The notes: generated by a model from the sequence alone, not told the origin. DNA of 64,000 bases from Diplonema papillatum (GCA_030068145.1 JAPJBO010000353.1:1-64000); one strand, 5' to 3'. Positions 25,201 to 46,254 are shown, numbered from the stretch's first letter. Numbers and translations: made by a program.

Positions 25201-27292
25201 GTTTCTCTTGCAAATGACGAGCTTCTTCGCTCGCTGTCACAGTGACCGCGTAGTATGGCAACCTGGCGAGCCACCCGTGAAGTGTCATCTAGAGACCCAC
25301 CTGGTCCAGACGAAAATAGCGGAGAGTATCGGGGAGTTTCGGGGAGCTTCGGGGTATCTCCTTTGTGGCGACCACTTTCCCTGCAGCCGGCCTTGGCGAA
25401 GGCGGGGAGGGCTACGCTATTGTGGCCCTACCTTGCGCAGATATGCCCCGAAGACGAAGATAGAGGCTGAGAAGGAAGGACAGACTGGAGGTACAGGTTG
25501 ACACGACAGGTAGTGACAGGATCCGCTGCGGCAAGGAGAGCAGGAAGCGTTCCACCAGAGGTCGTGCGGGTACAGAGACGATGCTCGTGCTCGAGTCGCA
25601 GCTGGGGACGAACAGGCACGCCTTCAATGATGAGGTCTGGGATGGACGTATTTTCCACGTATGGGGGAGGAAAGGATCGGACGTGCTGGTGGGACGCCTT
25701 CGAAGACGGCACCTCCGGCAAGAAGGGGCAGAAGAGGGAATAGTTGAGTTGCAGCTCTTGACAAAGATAGATGGAAAAAAGAAGGTGTTTTTATTCTTCG
25801 CTTTTTCTCACGAACGGGGGGGGTCGGTCCTGCTTTTGGCTTTGTAGGTTCTCCCGACTCCCAATTCGTGGTTAGCACAAACTCAAGAGGTCTAGTCAAC
25901 TATTCCCTGCAGCATTGGCATACTTTCAATAAGTTGAGTGGCGGAGACCCAGCGCATGGAGGTAGGCGTGCCCAAGCCACTACCAAGGACGAGAGAACGT
26001 GCACGGGACATCACAAAGTGAAATGCGAAGAGTGCAAGACGATCGCGGAATGCTGCAGGAACTCACACCACGGGTGCCTGCAGCACGATATGCCGATGTG
26101 TGGTGTCGGCGGCCAGGACAGTGCTGCAAGCGGGGGCATCACCACCGCCGGGCGCTACAGCAACAACCCGAGCACGACCAGCAGAAGAGACGGAAGCGCG
26201 GGCCTTCTCCCCGAAGCGACACCGAAGTCGAGACGCCCGAAGCACACTCACCTACCTGCACACCCACTTGCCGCCCATCCACCCACCCGTCTACCCAACT
26301 ACCCCATTCACCGACCTGCCCACCCCCATCCACCCACCTGTCCACTCAACTACCAACCCGGCAGCCCCACTTTTTCCCACAAAAATCGGGCTGAGTATCG
26401 GGGAGTTTCGGGGAACTTACCAGGAGCCCGGACCAAGTGGCCAGAGAGAATAAAAGCGCGAAATAATTTGTGTCTCCTAGTTGTTTTTCCGACACAAAAC
26501 TCTGTATGCACGCAGGACATGAAACAATAATGTCGCTTGCTGCTCATACAAATTTTTGACTGTGCTGATGCACAAGGTGTGAGCGTGTAAAAATCGGAGC
26601 AGAGAAGCAGACCTGATTTACATCTGCAGGTTCGATTCTTGATACAAACAGTTGAGGCTCGAGGTTTGCTTCCTTCAACAGTTCCCATTGAGTCGCTCTC
26701 TTGAAAGGATACATCTTCATTTCGCCTTTCTGCCAGGAAAACTGCAGGCTGCCGTCCAGAGGCAAAAAGTTGGTGTCGATGAAGGGGATGCCATTCTTTT
26801 CGCACAACAAGGCGACTTCTTCAGAAGACGGCTCTTTCAATTTCGCCTTGCTGATCTGCTCTTTTACGTTCGCGAGCTCTCTCGCATTAGCATCCTTTGC
26901 CGTGTCTGCCTGTTTTTCAAGCCACTCTTTGGCGCAGGGGCCCGTTGCAATGCTTTTCGTCAACCCAGACCATTTGCCTTTGACAAATAATTGGGTCTCA
27001 CCAGGATGGATGGAGACAATCCATTTTCCGGCCTGTTTGTGGTTTTCAGATTTCAAATTATATTGAAGGTTCTGGAATGAACGGTAGAACCATCCAGTAC
27101 TCCTATCAGGAAATCGCATACCTCAGTTCTTGTGTTCCCGAGAGCTGTCGGTTCGCCTCCCTTGAAACCATATTTGCAAATGAACTGCTTGTCCACAGTA
27201 GTGTTCGAAAAGGAGAGCTGTTTTTCACCATCATCGGTTACCACCTCGTCCAGCAAGAGGCCATCTTTCAATGCTTTCTGTGTGGATGACAT
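16234..27292 (-). CDS. Calpain-type cysteine protease with C-terminal C2 domain (10 exons)
   Basis: Proposed exons: 27292-27122, 27071-26613, 24924-24667, 24214-23804, 23693-23472, 23340-23243, 19493-19259, 18769-18161, 16808-16686, 16542-16234. They total 2895 bp in one frame (964 aa), and all internal borders are GT/AG. Residues about 170-450 are the calpain core: catalytic Cys216 in GALADCYLMGALG, the block NRDEPNELWVAL, His381 in EHSYSV and Asn402 in KLRNPWG, so the triad is complete; FWMSWEDC follows. Exons 5-7 resemble a domain-III-like region (YVNMNLFVVAPKKGD). Exon 8 encodes a Thr/Ala-rich then Lys-rich linker (about 619-815). Exons 9-10 form a C2 domain (LVVEVEISSAAGL, NKNLSPMWNEKFRF). 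The expected activity is a Ca2+-dependent regulatory cut of cytosolic proteins, with C2 for membrane or Ca2+ binding. The exon 8 acceptor and the true C terminus are the least certain points. Confidence 0.85.
17225..17371. repeat. Dispersed repeat, copy 1 (in calpain intron)
   Basis: About 150 bp containing CCACTTCGTCTGCTGAGTTG, GCACATAGACTCAGCAGAA, CCACGCCTCGACGCG and AGCTTGCCAAGACC. The same words in the same order and orientation occur at 46515-46665. Family unknown. Confidence 0.75.
19543..19642. repeat. Left inverted terminal repeat
   Basis: Pairs with 22531-22630 on the opposite strand, with differences such as AACGAAGTG versus AACGCAGTG and indels in the G-run. Confidence 0.85.
19699..19914 (+). 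CDS. Small C2HC zinc-finger protein of the ITR retroelement
   Basis: A 71-residue frame starting at ATG 19699 with CPHCGGSFDPKGLATHKKAC, spacing C-x2-C-x12-H-x4-C, a C2HC-type zinc finger, followed by a basic tail. It begins about 57 bp inside the left inverted repeat. After about 19880 the likely continuation shifts to another frame (MLSSLMGMVTGLSAGG, about 19970-20020), so the original Gag-like protein was probably longer. A nucleic-acid-binding role is inferred from position and motif. Confidence 0.5.
   Translation: MAEECPHCGGSFDPKGLATHKKACGQRALAALQATASASSSRTGTPAQSPLALPGRRGEGQTGRKASRRRR
20930..22490 (+). pseudogene. Decayed RT/RNase H of the ITR retroelement
   Basis: One frame (about 21200-21690) carries RT fingers and palm: FTVPKPNGKNRLIVDAS, LPAVKDVKEAV, AQLDGRSWFFQIAAPQ (first Asp), FQLVVLAMGWAWS. 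A frameshift near 21680 is needed to reach MVYIDNFLIFG at 21710-21742, where the YxDD box reads YIDN, lacking the second Asp. Further frames give DVLGMHVDLAAKT, then the RNase H-like IDTVWADASKTGGG (about 22200), LEAWATL (about 22320) and LLKTDNALVYSAL (about 22390). At least three frame changes are required, so it is defective. The RT type is close to DIRS/Ty3-like enzymes; no recombinase or integrase is seen. Confidence 0.75.
22531..22630. repeat. Right inverted terminal repeat
   Basis: Reverse complement of the left repeat at 19543-19642, 100 bp. Confidence 0.85.
22931..22959. repeat. 29-bp direct repeat outside the right ITR
   Basis: CCGCAGAAGCACACAGCAAC followed by TCCCCTCCC matches 19656-19684 with one mismatch. 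The first copy is just inside the left ITR, the second about 300 bp beyond the right ITR. Confidence 0.8.
25296..25712 (+). repeat. 420-bp dispersed repeat, copy 1 (in calpain intron)
   Basis: Shares long near-identical blocks with the reverse complement of 57962-58392: CACCTGGTCCAGACRAAA, GCCCCGAAGACGAAGATAGA, GAGGCTGAGAAGGAAGGACA, GACGATGCTCGTGCTCGAGT, GGACGAACAGGCACGCC. A short frame in both copies reads MLVLESQLGTNRHAFNDEVW, so the repeat may derive from a coding region. This copy has no foldback arms. It lies in the calpain intron 24925-26612. Confidence 0.8.
25868..26400 (+). other. Cys/His-rich coding-like stretch then CCACCCAC-rich tract
   Basis: Within a calpain intron but on the plus strand, a frame reads HHKVKCEECKTIAECC and HHGCLQHDMPMCG, a dense Cys/His pattern, followed from about 26260 by a low-complexity CCACCCACC tract. 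No start, end or family can be given; it may be a mobile-element fragment. Near 26390-26420 the words GAGTATCGGGGAGTTTCGGGG recur from the 420-bp repeat. Confidence 0.3.
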
Positions 27293-27892
27293 GCACCCCC
27301 CACCTATTAGTGAAGCTGTGCTGCTGTGTTTCGACAGATGTAGTACACATGCAGCCTGTTCACAGGCACGGTCATGTATGGAACATCGATCTGGCAGCCT
27401 TCCGGGACTGTGTGGGAATCCTGCTTCTATGTGCGCGTTTGATTTTCCGGTCTTGACTAGACACTGTGTGGCTCTTGGATTAAGAACAACTTACTTGAAC
27501 GCGGGTCCGAATACCTGCAACAACTGAGCAGTGACGACTGTCCGGGCATTCAAACCGCTTCGCAGAAGTTCTTTCCTGCAGTGCTCTAATGTGCACGAGC
27601 TGATACTTGTTGTTCATGAAAGGAGTGGACAAGGCTGAGTCCCACATCATGGTGCAAGCGGGACATGAGAACTAAGAATTCTCTTTCCAGAAACAATGTG
27701 GTCAAAGGTTTGGATTAATCTCTAACACGCTTCGAGGATAAAACTGAGGATCTGAGCTCAACGAGAAGAATTTGTGGAATCGCTCTACCCAACGAGATGG
27801 AAGATGTGCCCAGCCACGAGAGCCTTCGAGATCGAGGGCTTGAATGTACTCCTATGCTGGGCGATGCACTACAGGACGTTACAAAGCGAAGT

Positions 27893-29467
27893 CTATTTTG
27901 TGTCAAACTTCATCTTCTTGGCAGCAGAGTCCGCAGCAGTAGTCTCTCGCCCTCTTTTTATGGCAGCGGCAGCCCGCTGTTGCATCTTCTTCGCACCTGG
28001 CCCAATACTGCTCGTTTGGAAAAAGTAGGGGTCTGCAAGCAGCTCAGCCGCACCGGGTCGGTCGCTGGGCTCATATTGCAGGCACCGGTTAATGATGGCT
28101 TTTGCTGCATCAGAAACCTTGGGCTTGCTAGGGAACACAACTTGCCGTGCATTGAAGATGATACGCTCTGTGAACAGCTGTTTTGGCGATGCTTCGTGGC
28201 CAAAAGGTCTTCTGGCAAACAGCATTTGGAAAAACACAATCCCAGCAGCCCATACATCTACTTTCGCGCTCACCTTCGGCGTAAAATTAGTTTCGAAACA
28301 CTCAGGTGGCAGGTACCAATAAGTGCCAGCCCCCTGCGAGGTCAATTCAATTGCAGTTTGTGCGTTGCCACCATCATCTGATGCAAGGGATTTTGACAAC
28401 CCAAAATCTGTCAGCTTCACCTCGCTTGGAGAAAAAAAGAGAACATTAGCTGGTTTCAAGTCATAGTGGATAACATGCTTCGAATGAAGGTATGCAAGTC
28501 CACTCAGCACCTGCGAAATCAAGAGTCTTGCGGTCGCTTCTGGAAGCTCCTTGTGCTTTTTCAAATAGCTGTCAAGGTCGCCGTAATGTGTGTACTCGAG
28601 TACTGTGCAAAACGCATTTTGATTGAGCTCAAAGCAGTTGAGAAGAGACACGACCCGCGGGTGTCGAGAGTTTTCTTGGATCTCATGTTCACGTCTAGCA
28701 TGGCGAACGTACTGCGCTTTTTTCTCCGAAGGCCATGAAGCACAGAGCTGGTGTACTTTAACTGCCACCATTTGACAAGTCTGCAAGTCGCAAGCACGCC
28801 AGACTTCACTGAAGCCGCCTCGGCCAAGCAAACTAAGCATGAGATACCGCTCCTTCCCAAGAAGAGGGAGGTTGTGGTACGGTGAGGCTGCCTCGTCCCG
28901 CGCCCTGCGAATTTCCTTTATGTGCATCGCCATCTCTGCTGCGGATTCGTTGAGCTGCTCACGAATATCCGCCTCCGTCCGTTTGTACGACTCTAGCTGT
29001 CGCCTGTTGAGCTCCAGCAGTAGTTTTTGGTAAGCGGTATCTCCGTGCTGCTTACGTATGTCCCTTCCTTGCGCTCTGGCCTCCTGTCGCAGTGTTTCCA
29101 AATCGAGTAGCTTCACTCGCAAGCTTCGCGGTCGCTGTCCATCGGACCACTTGTCACCTCCCATAGATTCGGTTATCACTCTGCCGATATTGCGATCATC
29201 TTCCATAAGACGAAGCTGTGCCTTGCTTCGTTCTTCACGTGCTTCATCGCGAAGGAACTGCACAGCATACTGGTGGAGCTCCTGCAACTTGCTTCTTTTC
29301 AAGTCAAGAGCTGATCCATCTTTCAGTATGCTACCCGCCACGACCTTCGCGGCTTCGTTTGCTTCAGCAATCCGACTCAGTGCTGATACAAATAAACCTT
29401 CATGCTGAGCAAAAAGTCGAGCAACCTCATCCTGTGACGGTAGCTTGTCATCGCTAGGGCACCGCAT
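27893..29467 (-). CDS. Tousled-like serine/threonine kinase
   Basis: A single exon of 524 aa; an in-frame stop two codons upstream supports the ATG at 29467. Residues about 60-195 are highly charged and coiled-coil-like (DEAREERSKAQLRL, RRQLESYKRTEADI), as in TLK N termini. The kinase domain runs from about 208: glycine loop GRGGFSEVW (215-223), Lys237 in VAVKVHQL, catalytic HYDLKPAN with Asp336 (the HYD in place of HRD is typical of TLKs), DFG Asp354, then LTSQGAGTYWYLPPECF and KVDVWAAGIVFFQML. The C terminus (KRGRETTAADSAAKKMK) looks like a bipartite nuclear signal. TLKs act in the nucleus on histone chaperones such as Asf1 during replication and chromatin assembly. It is shorter than animal or plant TLKs, mainly at the N terminus. 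Confidence 0.95.
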   Translation of the reverse strand: MRCPSDDKLPSQDEVARLFAQHEGLFVSALSRIAEANEAAKVVAGSILKDGSALDLKRSKLQELHQYAVQFLRDEAREERSKAQLRLMEDDRNIGRVITESMGGDKWSDGQRPRSLRVKLLDLETLRQEARAQGRDIRKQHGDTAYQKLLLELNRRQLESYKRTEADIREQLNESAAEMAMHIKEIRRARDEAASPYHNLPLLGKERYLMLSLLGRGGFSEVWRACDLQTCQMVAVKVHQLCASWPSEKKAQYVRHARREHEIQENSRHPRVVSLLNCFELNQNAFCTVLEYTHYGDLDSYLKKHKELPEATARLLISQVLSGLAYLHSKHVIHYDLKPANVLFFSPSEVKLTDFGLSKSLASDDGGNAQTAIELTSQGAGTYWYLPPECFETNFTPKVSAKVDVWAAGIVFFQMLFARRPFGHEASPKQLFTERIIFNARQVVFPSKPKVSDAAKAIINRCLQYEPSDRPGAAELLADPYFFQTSSIGPGAKKMQQRAAAAIKRGRETTAADSAAKKMKFDTK

Positions 29468-29838
29468 TATTCAACCCACCTCAGCACCTCCTGTTTTGGT
29501 GGTCACATCTTTACTTCGCACAACGGCATCGCCTTCAGTTTTCACTCATTGCAACAACCACGTTCTGGACCCGTCTTTCCTGATCTCGATATGCAGAAGT
29601 CATCATGTGCAGTTGCTGCTTGGCACGAAGGGGAAAGCGAGCGGGTAAAACAGCCTTTTGCAAACTTGTAGAACGAACACGAGAAAACGAGTAAGAGCAA
29701 TGAGATCTCTTGCAGACAAGCCAAAAAAGGTAAGTTGAAGGGTGTGTGTATCAATGAAATTGAACAATCTGGACTGCAGTCATAGAGAGTGACAGGATCC
29801 TTGGTGTCAACAACTCGACTACATACCAGAAGAAGAAA

Positions 29839-30012
29839 ATGGGGAATGCGGTATTCATCAGCGGCAAGACCACGCGGATGGATATGCTATGCGAGGCAAG
29901 GTGGGGCGACTACGAACTACTCTACGCAAAGTACGTGATCGGTGAAGCGCAGTCCGACTTCATAACTTTCACCAACTCAGCGGGTTTCTGGATGAATGCA
30001 ATCTGTTTGTAG
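29839..30012 (+). CDS. Small ORF, unknown (57 aa)
   Basis: ATG at 29839 in the context GAAAATGG, 57 residues. It contains a SGKTTRMD string and a plausible folded segment (WGDYELLYAKYVIGEAQSDF). I do not recognise a family. Its composition looks protein-like rather than random, so it could be a fragment or one exon of a plus-strand gene. A C-run (30106-30117) lies downstream. Confidence 0.35.
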   Translation: MGNAVFISGKTTRMDMLCEARWGDYELLYAKYVIGEAQSDFITFTNSAGFWMNAICL

Positions 30013-30369
30013 ATGAAAGGACCTTAAAAGTACGTGGGTGCTACTCGAAAGAGGACACACCTAGAGGAGCTGTGTTGCTCAGTCGGCGTTTGCACGAGCT
30101 CGCCCCCCCCCCCCCCCATCACGAAATGGCAATGTGGTTATTAAAAGCGAAGGGTTCAGGGTTCCCATGCCCAACCTTTTTTGTTTACGTGTGCACCCGA
30201 CGCGAGAAAACCTTGCGTCCGCTTGGCAAAATATACCAAGAAACGCATATCCAGAAGTGTGCTGGCCCCCGGGCCTTCCGTAAAGTGGGGTCGCTTGCTG
30301 TAGAGCTAAATATGAGAAATTCCCAATTTCAATAACCTCCAGGCTCGGAAATACTGCAGAACATGTTCC

Positions 30370-30792
30370 TCAGCTATTTTCCCAGCCACTGCTTATAGGG
30401 TTCACCTTCTTGGAAGTCAGTAGAAAACGAATGTGTGAACGGCATACCGCACTCATGGAAGTAGCAGGTGGCCTCTCGGGCAGCGGTTTGAATGCGCGAA
30501 CGTACAGGCACTGGTCATCAACCTCGATTTTAATGAAGTAATTAACTCCTGCAACTACCTGCGTCTTGTACTCAACTGGGTGAAACACCTGGAAAACCGT
30601 CTCTGTCTTCGCTTCCAAAGATTGACGAAGCCCAAGTGCAATTCCGCGGCACCTGATTAAGAATTTGTTCATAGAGCTTGTCGAACAGCTCACTGTTCCG
30701 GCCTTGGAAACTCTGTTGCACAGCTGTATGCTGCACGTCTTAGCAGTGACCATCTCTCCGGAAAGTATCCGGTCCCTACTACCCCGTACCAC
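30370..30792 (-). CDS. Stefin-type cystatin (cysteine protease inhibitor)
   Basis: The central part reads LRQSLEAKTETVFQVFHPVEY, then KTQVVAGVNYFIKIEV and LYVRAFKPLPE. QVVAG is the first inhibitory hairpin of cystatins, and the preceding helix and following strands align with stefins (cystatin A/B). Family role: tight reversible inhibition of papain-like proteases, usually cytosolic; no clear signal peptide is seen. The N terminus is uncertain: the usual glycine-bearing start is not obvious, and 30792 may not be the true start, so a short upstream exon is possible. The C-terminal tail (about 45 residues after FKPLPE) is unlike the usual stefin ending. Its neighbour at 27893-29467 is the kinase. 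Confidence 0.75.
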   Translation of the reverse strand: MVRGSRDRILSGEMVTAKTCSIQLCNRVSKAGTVSCSTSSMNKFLIRCRGIALGLRQSLEAKTETVFQVFHPVEYKTQVVAGVNYFIKIEVDDQCLYVRAFKPLPERPPATSMSAVCRSHIRFLLTSKKVNPISSGWENS

Positions 30793-31282
30793 TACCCATG
30801 GCCATGTAGTTCATGTACTCAAAAGAACTCAATACTAAGGCGGGCGTAAGGTGTCCGTCGTTATGTCTGAGATGCGACGCAACCCGCGGCGGTGGGCGAG
30901 ATCGCCTTCCGGGGGGTGCACTCTTATGATATGTCGCATGCTTTTTTGGCAACCGCGGCCTAAAAAACTTGTGACGGAGGCTAGCTTGGATGGGAAGCTT
31001 CAGCTTGCCATCGAGAAAATTAGCGTCGCTGTGAAACGGTACCGATTTCGTTCGGAAGAAGCTGAAGACTGTCTGCCAGTTCAACGCCATACTTCGACGA
31101 CGCACCTGAGGCGAGTTCCCAAGGCGTTTTGCCGCGAGGTTACGCTGTGTACGCGTCATCTCGAGCACGTCTACCCCCCCTCGATGCCGCTAAACCGTCT
31201 CAAGTAGCGCCACGCACGCACTCGAAGGCCCTCGCGAAGACATGCGGTGTTTCCTTCCCAGTGGAAAAATTCATTAATAATC

Positions 31283-31492
31283 ATGGCGCAGACTGACCAA
31301 AATGCTTCGTGGGTCGGGGTTCAGATTCGGCTTCTTGTAGTAGGGGAGCCTACGCAGGCAAGCTACAGTGAGCGATTTGGGGTGAACCCCTTGGGCTCTT
31401 CTTCCGTCTTTCAGCTGAAAACGCATGCAATGCCTCAAAAAAACACTACTGTGGCGGTGGAGGTGCAGACTCAGGATCGAGCATCTTCGTAA
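31283..31492 (+). CDS. Small ORF, unknown (69 aa)
   Basis: ATG at 31283 (AATCATGGCG), 69 residues, reading MAQTDQNASWVGVQIRLL and later FQLKTHAMPQKNTTVAVEVQ. No domain recognised. It could be a single-exon small protein or chance; nothing around it decides. Confidence 0.25.
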   Translation: MAQTDQNASWVGVQIRLLVVGEPTQASYSERFGVNPLGSSSVFQLKTHAMPQKNTTVAVEVQTQDRASS

Positions 31493-32500
31493 GGATTTCC
31501 TTGTTCGGCACCGTGTCTCCTGGGCAACTACCAGGAGAAAAGGGGGGAATTTCGCAGGAACGTGGAGGGAGGGAAATATATTCCAAATACGGTGTTCAAA
31601 GCAAAGATAAGGGGGTGCGACTCAAGCCATTTTACGTGGGGAATTTTGTCCGTCTTAAAATTTTCACTGTTTCTTCGCCCTCATGAGGCATGTCCGGGTG
31701 GTTTCCACCCCAGAAACAGGGTTTTGAGGGCTTCTGACCCCAGGCCAGACGAGGGGGGCACCCCAGAAGCACGAAAGAAGTGCGGGTAGGTGGTAAATAA
31801 TAGGCATTTTATTGGCCAGTAAGGCAGGATGGCCATGTGTGACTACGATCCAGTACTAGTAGTAGTATGTGACATCCTAATCCGGGAACAAGTCAGGGAG
31901 AAGAACGGAGCAATCTTTACAAACGTTTGTGACTTGAGGGCGGTAGTATGATCCAAAAAAAACCTTTACGCGTAGACTTCCTGAACCTTTGCTCGGCATA
32001 TTTTGTCCAGGAAACGCGGTCGACCAGTCCCAGACACTTCGACACTTAATTTTGGGGGTTTTGTGGGGGGTTTAGACCCCAAAGACCCTGGGAACACCCT
32101 GGGGACCCTGGGGGGATGGTGTATATAACGGTGCGCCGAAGGCACTGGAGGGCTGCTGCTGAGGTCAGTGCTCGGGAGTACTTTGCTGCTGTATCTCCGG
32201 AAGCCAGAAGCGTCTGAACACTAGAGACTGGCTTTGCCGCAGTTCAATTGGATATTGGATTCAACTTCGGTCGGCCCGGACCAAGGGTCCTGATTGATAG
32301 AAGGGTAAGCTGTTTACAGTAGTTGAGTGACCCACACTGGCTAAGAGTGGCCCGCACGTGACAACTGCCTGACGTCGGACGAGTCTGTTAAGCTTTTGAC
32401 TGTTTTGGTGCGCGTCCGTGATACAAGCCACGGGGGGTTTGAACAAAGCTGGTGCATCAGCTCCGACTTGTAAAACCCCAGGAATCTCTAAACCAATACA
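31493..32500. other. No gene seen; TATA-like element near right end
   Basis: G-rich in places (CCCTGGGGACCCTGGGGGGA near 32095-32115). No supported coding frame. Confidence 0.4.
32122..32128 (+). promoter_or_regulatory. Possible TATA box
   Basis: TATATAA in an otherwise GC-rich stretch, about 375 bp upstream of the ATG at 32501. Position and composition only; no start-site evidence. Confidence 0.25.
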
Positions 32501-32931
32501 ATGATTCACTGGGCGAAAACCCGTACACCGCGAGAGTATGATCAGAAGGTATATCTTCCTACGAAGAGAGAGACATACTCATCCACGCAGGGCATGGATC
32601 TGCCAATCCCGCCAACTGCCCCGAAGCCACTTGCACAAAGTGCAAGGAAGACGCAAACTCTGACAGCGGACATTTTGTGGAATTACTTTCAAGGTGTGTT
32701 TCTGCAGGTTTGAAAACTTCGGCCTGTGCTTGGCAGGAAGAAGAAAGGCCGCTCCGGGTCCAGGAACATGACATGACGGTCAGAAAGCTCGCAAAGCTTA
32801 GCACAACCCCGTCCGCTCTGCCCTGTTGCTGACAGTTTCTACGAGCTTGTGTTCACCTAAAGCCCAAAAGGTACGCCACGCTCGATGCTTTAGTTTGGGA
32901 AATTGGTAGCCACTTGACCCGTAATTCTGCA
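32501..32931 (+). CDS. Unrecognised spliced gene, first two exons
   Basis: Exon 1 starts at ATG 32501 (MIHWAKTRTPREYDQKVYLP) and can end at 32708 before GTTTGA. Exon 2 (32836-32931) follows GACAG and reads VHLKPKRYATLDALVWEIGS, ending before GTACCG. Both borders are phase 0, and the donors resemble others in this window (GTTTGC, GTACAC). The exon 2 segment has a faint likeness to doublecortin-type folds (basic patch, then a ...LDAL... helix), too weak to name. Downstream exons are not settled; 33443-33765 is a candidate. Confidence 0.35.
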
Positions 32932-33442
32932 GTACCGCCGAACATGTGAATCTTGGCACCGTGCAGCACACTCGTGCTTGCAATAAGTGTCGGAGCGGCC
33001 TAACCGCTGGTAAAGGTTCGGCCAGATCCAGCTGCTGCCCCTTGGCAGGAAACAATGAAAACTCGTTTGCAAGCCAAGAACTAACAAGTGCCGCTCGCAC
33101 ATTTTGACACCAAAGGAATAGAACGGGTATTTCAGGCAGAGAGTCCACCGCGAACTGCAGCCTGAAAAGGCCCAATTCCATAGCGGGTTCGTGTACGAAG
33201 CTAGGTCCACTCACCTTGCAAAGCATGTTCAACGAGTAGTTTCTTTGCTCGCCACATCCTCCAGATGGACTGAACACGTGTAACAGCATGATTGAGCTCT
33301 TCTAAGAATTCCTGTAAGTACGTGTTTCAACGTGATGGAGCCCTAACAAAGTATAAGGTAGGAGAGCACATGCATATGTTTGTGAAATGCGTTTCCCGCA
33401 ACAGCAGAAAGCGAAAGACCTGACCACACTTCGACTCTTAAA

Positions 33443-33765
33443 GCAGGGAGTAAGGCAATTACGCGGGGAATCACCTCTTCTGTCTTGCTATCGTCCTGCC
33501 TCCGGGACGTTGAACGTGTCCTTCCGAAGACGAAACGAGTTCTGACCTCGGTGTGCAAGAACCTCAACGAGCCGGAGCAAGTGCAGATTTGCCTTAGCGC
33601 ATGGCTCGCAAAGGACACTGACATTCAAGCGTGCCAAGAAAGCCTCCTGACTCGTGTCCAATACCTGCGGCAGCTCTTCTATGACCCCCGAGTTCTACGT
33701 TCTGCGTTCGCCTCCCGATGGAACCCATGTTGTCAACGTACAGTTAATGCCATTGGTAGTCAAGG
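33443..33765 (+). CDS. Candidate exon, unknown product
   Basis: A plus-strand frame reads RDVERVLPKTKRVLTSVCKN, EPEQVQICLSAWLAKDTD and QESLLTRVQYLRQLFYD, with amphipathic-helix patterning and codon use suggestive of coding; the opposite frame looks like a shadow. It could end at 33765 before GTGGGT. I found no confident acceptor linking it in phase to 32931. Confidence 0.3.
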
Positions 33766-33804
33766 TGGGTAAGAGAGCCTACAAACCCAGATACCCCGTT
33801 CTCC

Positions 33805-33940
33805 GCTCCGGGGTCAGGGTCAGCTAATACCCTGGTCCGGGTCAGGGTCAGCTAATACGCTGGTCCGGGTCAGGGTCAGCTAATACCCTGGTCCGGGTCA
33901 GGGTCAGCTAATACCCTGGTCCGGGTCAGGGTCAGGGATC
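33805..33940. repeat. 28-bp minisatellite, about 4-5 copies
   Basis: Units of TCAGGGTCAGCTAATACCCT plus GGTCCGGG repeat with very few changes (CCCTGG versus CGCTGG). The array lies between the convergent plus-strand candidate exon and the last exon of the IQ gene. Confidence 0.9.
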
Positions 33941-34014
33941 TGGTAAAGAAAGTGCAATGTTCTCATATCCCACTCCGGTCCCCGCTTCCTATGGTCTCAA
34001 GTACACAGAGCAAG

Positions 34015-45090
<11,076 letters not shown>

Positions 45091-45094
<4 letters not shown>

Positions 45095-45145
45095 CTGTTG
45101 TTGACAGTAACTGCCAGGTAACGGACAGTAACTGGTATGTAACCT
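45091..45145. repeat. 50-bp repeat at acceptor of IQ-gene exon, copy 1
   Basis: TTGACAGTAACTGCCAGGTA followed by A(C/T)(G/T)GACAGTAAC and later AACCTT; about 80% identical to 62665-62725 in the same orientation. On the minus strand it precedes the CAACAG acceptor at 45095. The two copies flank the block of mobile DNA in the 17.8-kb intron. Confidence 0.8.
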
Positions 45146-46019
45146 TTGGGGAGGCAAGAATATTTTATCACTTTGGTACTTAGCAAATTTCACGTCCTGG
45201 GGTCGCCAAAAAGATTTCACCCATTTGTCGCCGAATACGCCCTCGCGGTACCTGGATACCCAATTGTGGGCTGCACTAGCTGTCACGTGCGGGACGTGGG
45301 AGCATGAAAGCGAAGCGTGAGACCCAGATGGGAACACGAATAGACAGGGGGTAGCAGTGGGGGAATGACATGCACGTGACATGGAAACATGGTGCAGAAT
45401 TCGTGTATTCCTACATCCATGAAAGCTACACTCTCCGTTTGTCTTCGCTGCTTGGGCTTCTACCTTCGCCCACCTTCTTTTGTTTCTGGGAGAGAGATCT
45501 TCCGCTACGGCTGCAAGGCCAGCCTTGGACGACGCCAAAGTAGTGACTCTGGCGACGGACTCACTGAAGGCGAGGGTGGTGGTGTTGTCCGCGGCCATCA
45601 CCTTGAATTGGCAGCACACGAATTTCCATTGTTACTTTATGATCCTCGTTCACTTGATGGTTTTGGGAGACACACCGGAAAAAGGTCACGCTTCATGTGC
45701 CGCTAGGCATAGGTGGCGGGCGAGTCGCGACCTGCCCCAGACTCGCCCTGAGGCCCTCGGGCCCCCTTTTGACGCCCAGGCTCGTCCAACTCACCCTTTG
45801 ACTCGCCTCACTCGCCCTAGACTCGCCCTCCAAGGTGGGGCACACATCGAAGAACACACTCCGCCTTTTCCGAAGTGTGTTGCCGCTGCCACGGTGCTCA
45901 AGAAGCCCGAGGGGCTGCCAATCTTGTTACGGCGCATGAACACAAGTGCAGGAGAAGGGGTAGCCATACATGTAACCCCCCGACGGGGATTGCAAAAACG
46001 ACAGGGCTTCCGGGCTCAG

Positions 46020-46138
46020 CCCCCGACGGGGTGCAACGGGGGGCGCGACGGGGGGGACACGGGGGACACGGGGGACACGGGGACGCGGGGGACACGGGGG
46101 ACACGGGGACACGGGGGACACGGGGGACACGGGGGTTC
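46020..46138. repeat. G-rich (GGGGGACAC)n minisatellite
   Basis: About 120 bp of GGGGGACAC/GGGGACAC/GGGACGC units on the plus strand, with many runs of four to five G, hence G-quadruplex potential. Confidence 0.85.
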
Positions 46139-46254
46139 GAGTTTGCAGCGCTTTAGATGCCTGATGTGTTCATTCTTTGCGCAGCAACGTTGTCAGACGG
46201 CTGTAGGAGAGAGCTGTGTAAGCATGTGCGTATGCATAGGCAAAATAATTGCGT

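Noticed and set aside
32836-32931. Doublecortin domain
   Set aside because: Only a short segment resembles the fold and no second half was found, so the gene is left unnamed.
33343-33624. Minus-strand continuation of the IQ gene past 34015
   Set aside because: The minus frame has shadow-like composition, while the opposite strand looks more protein-like; no in-phase acceptor was found.
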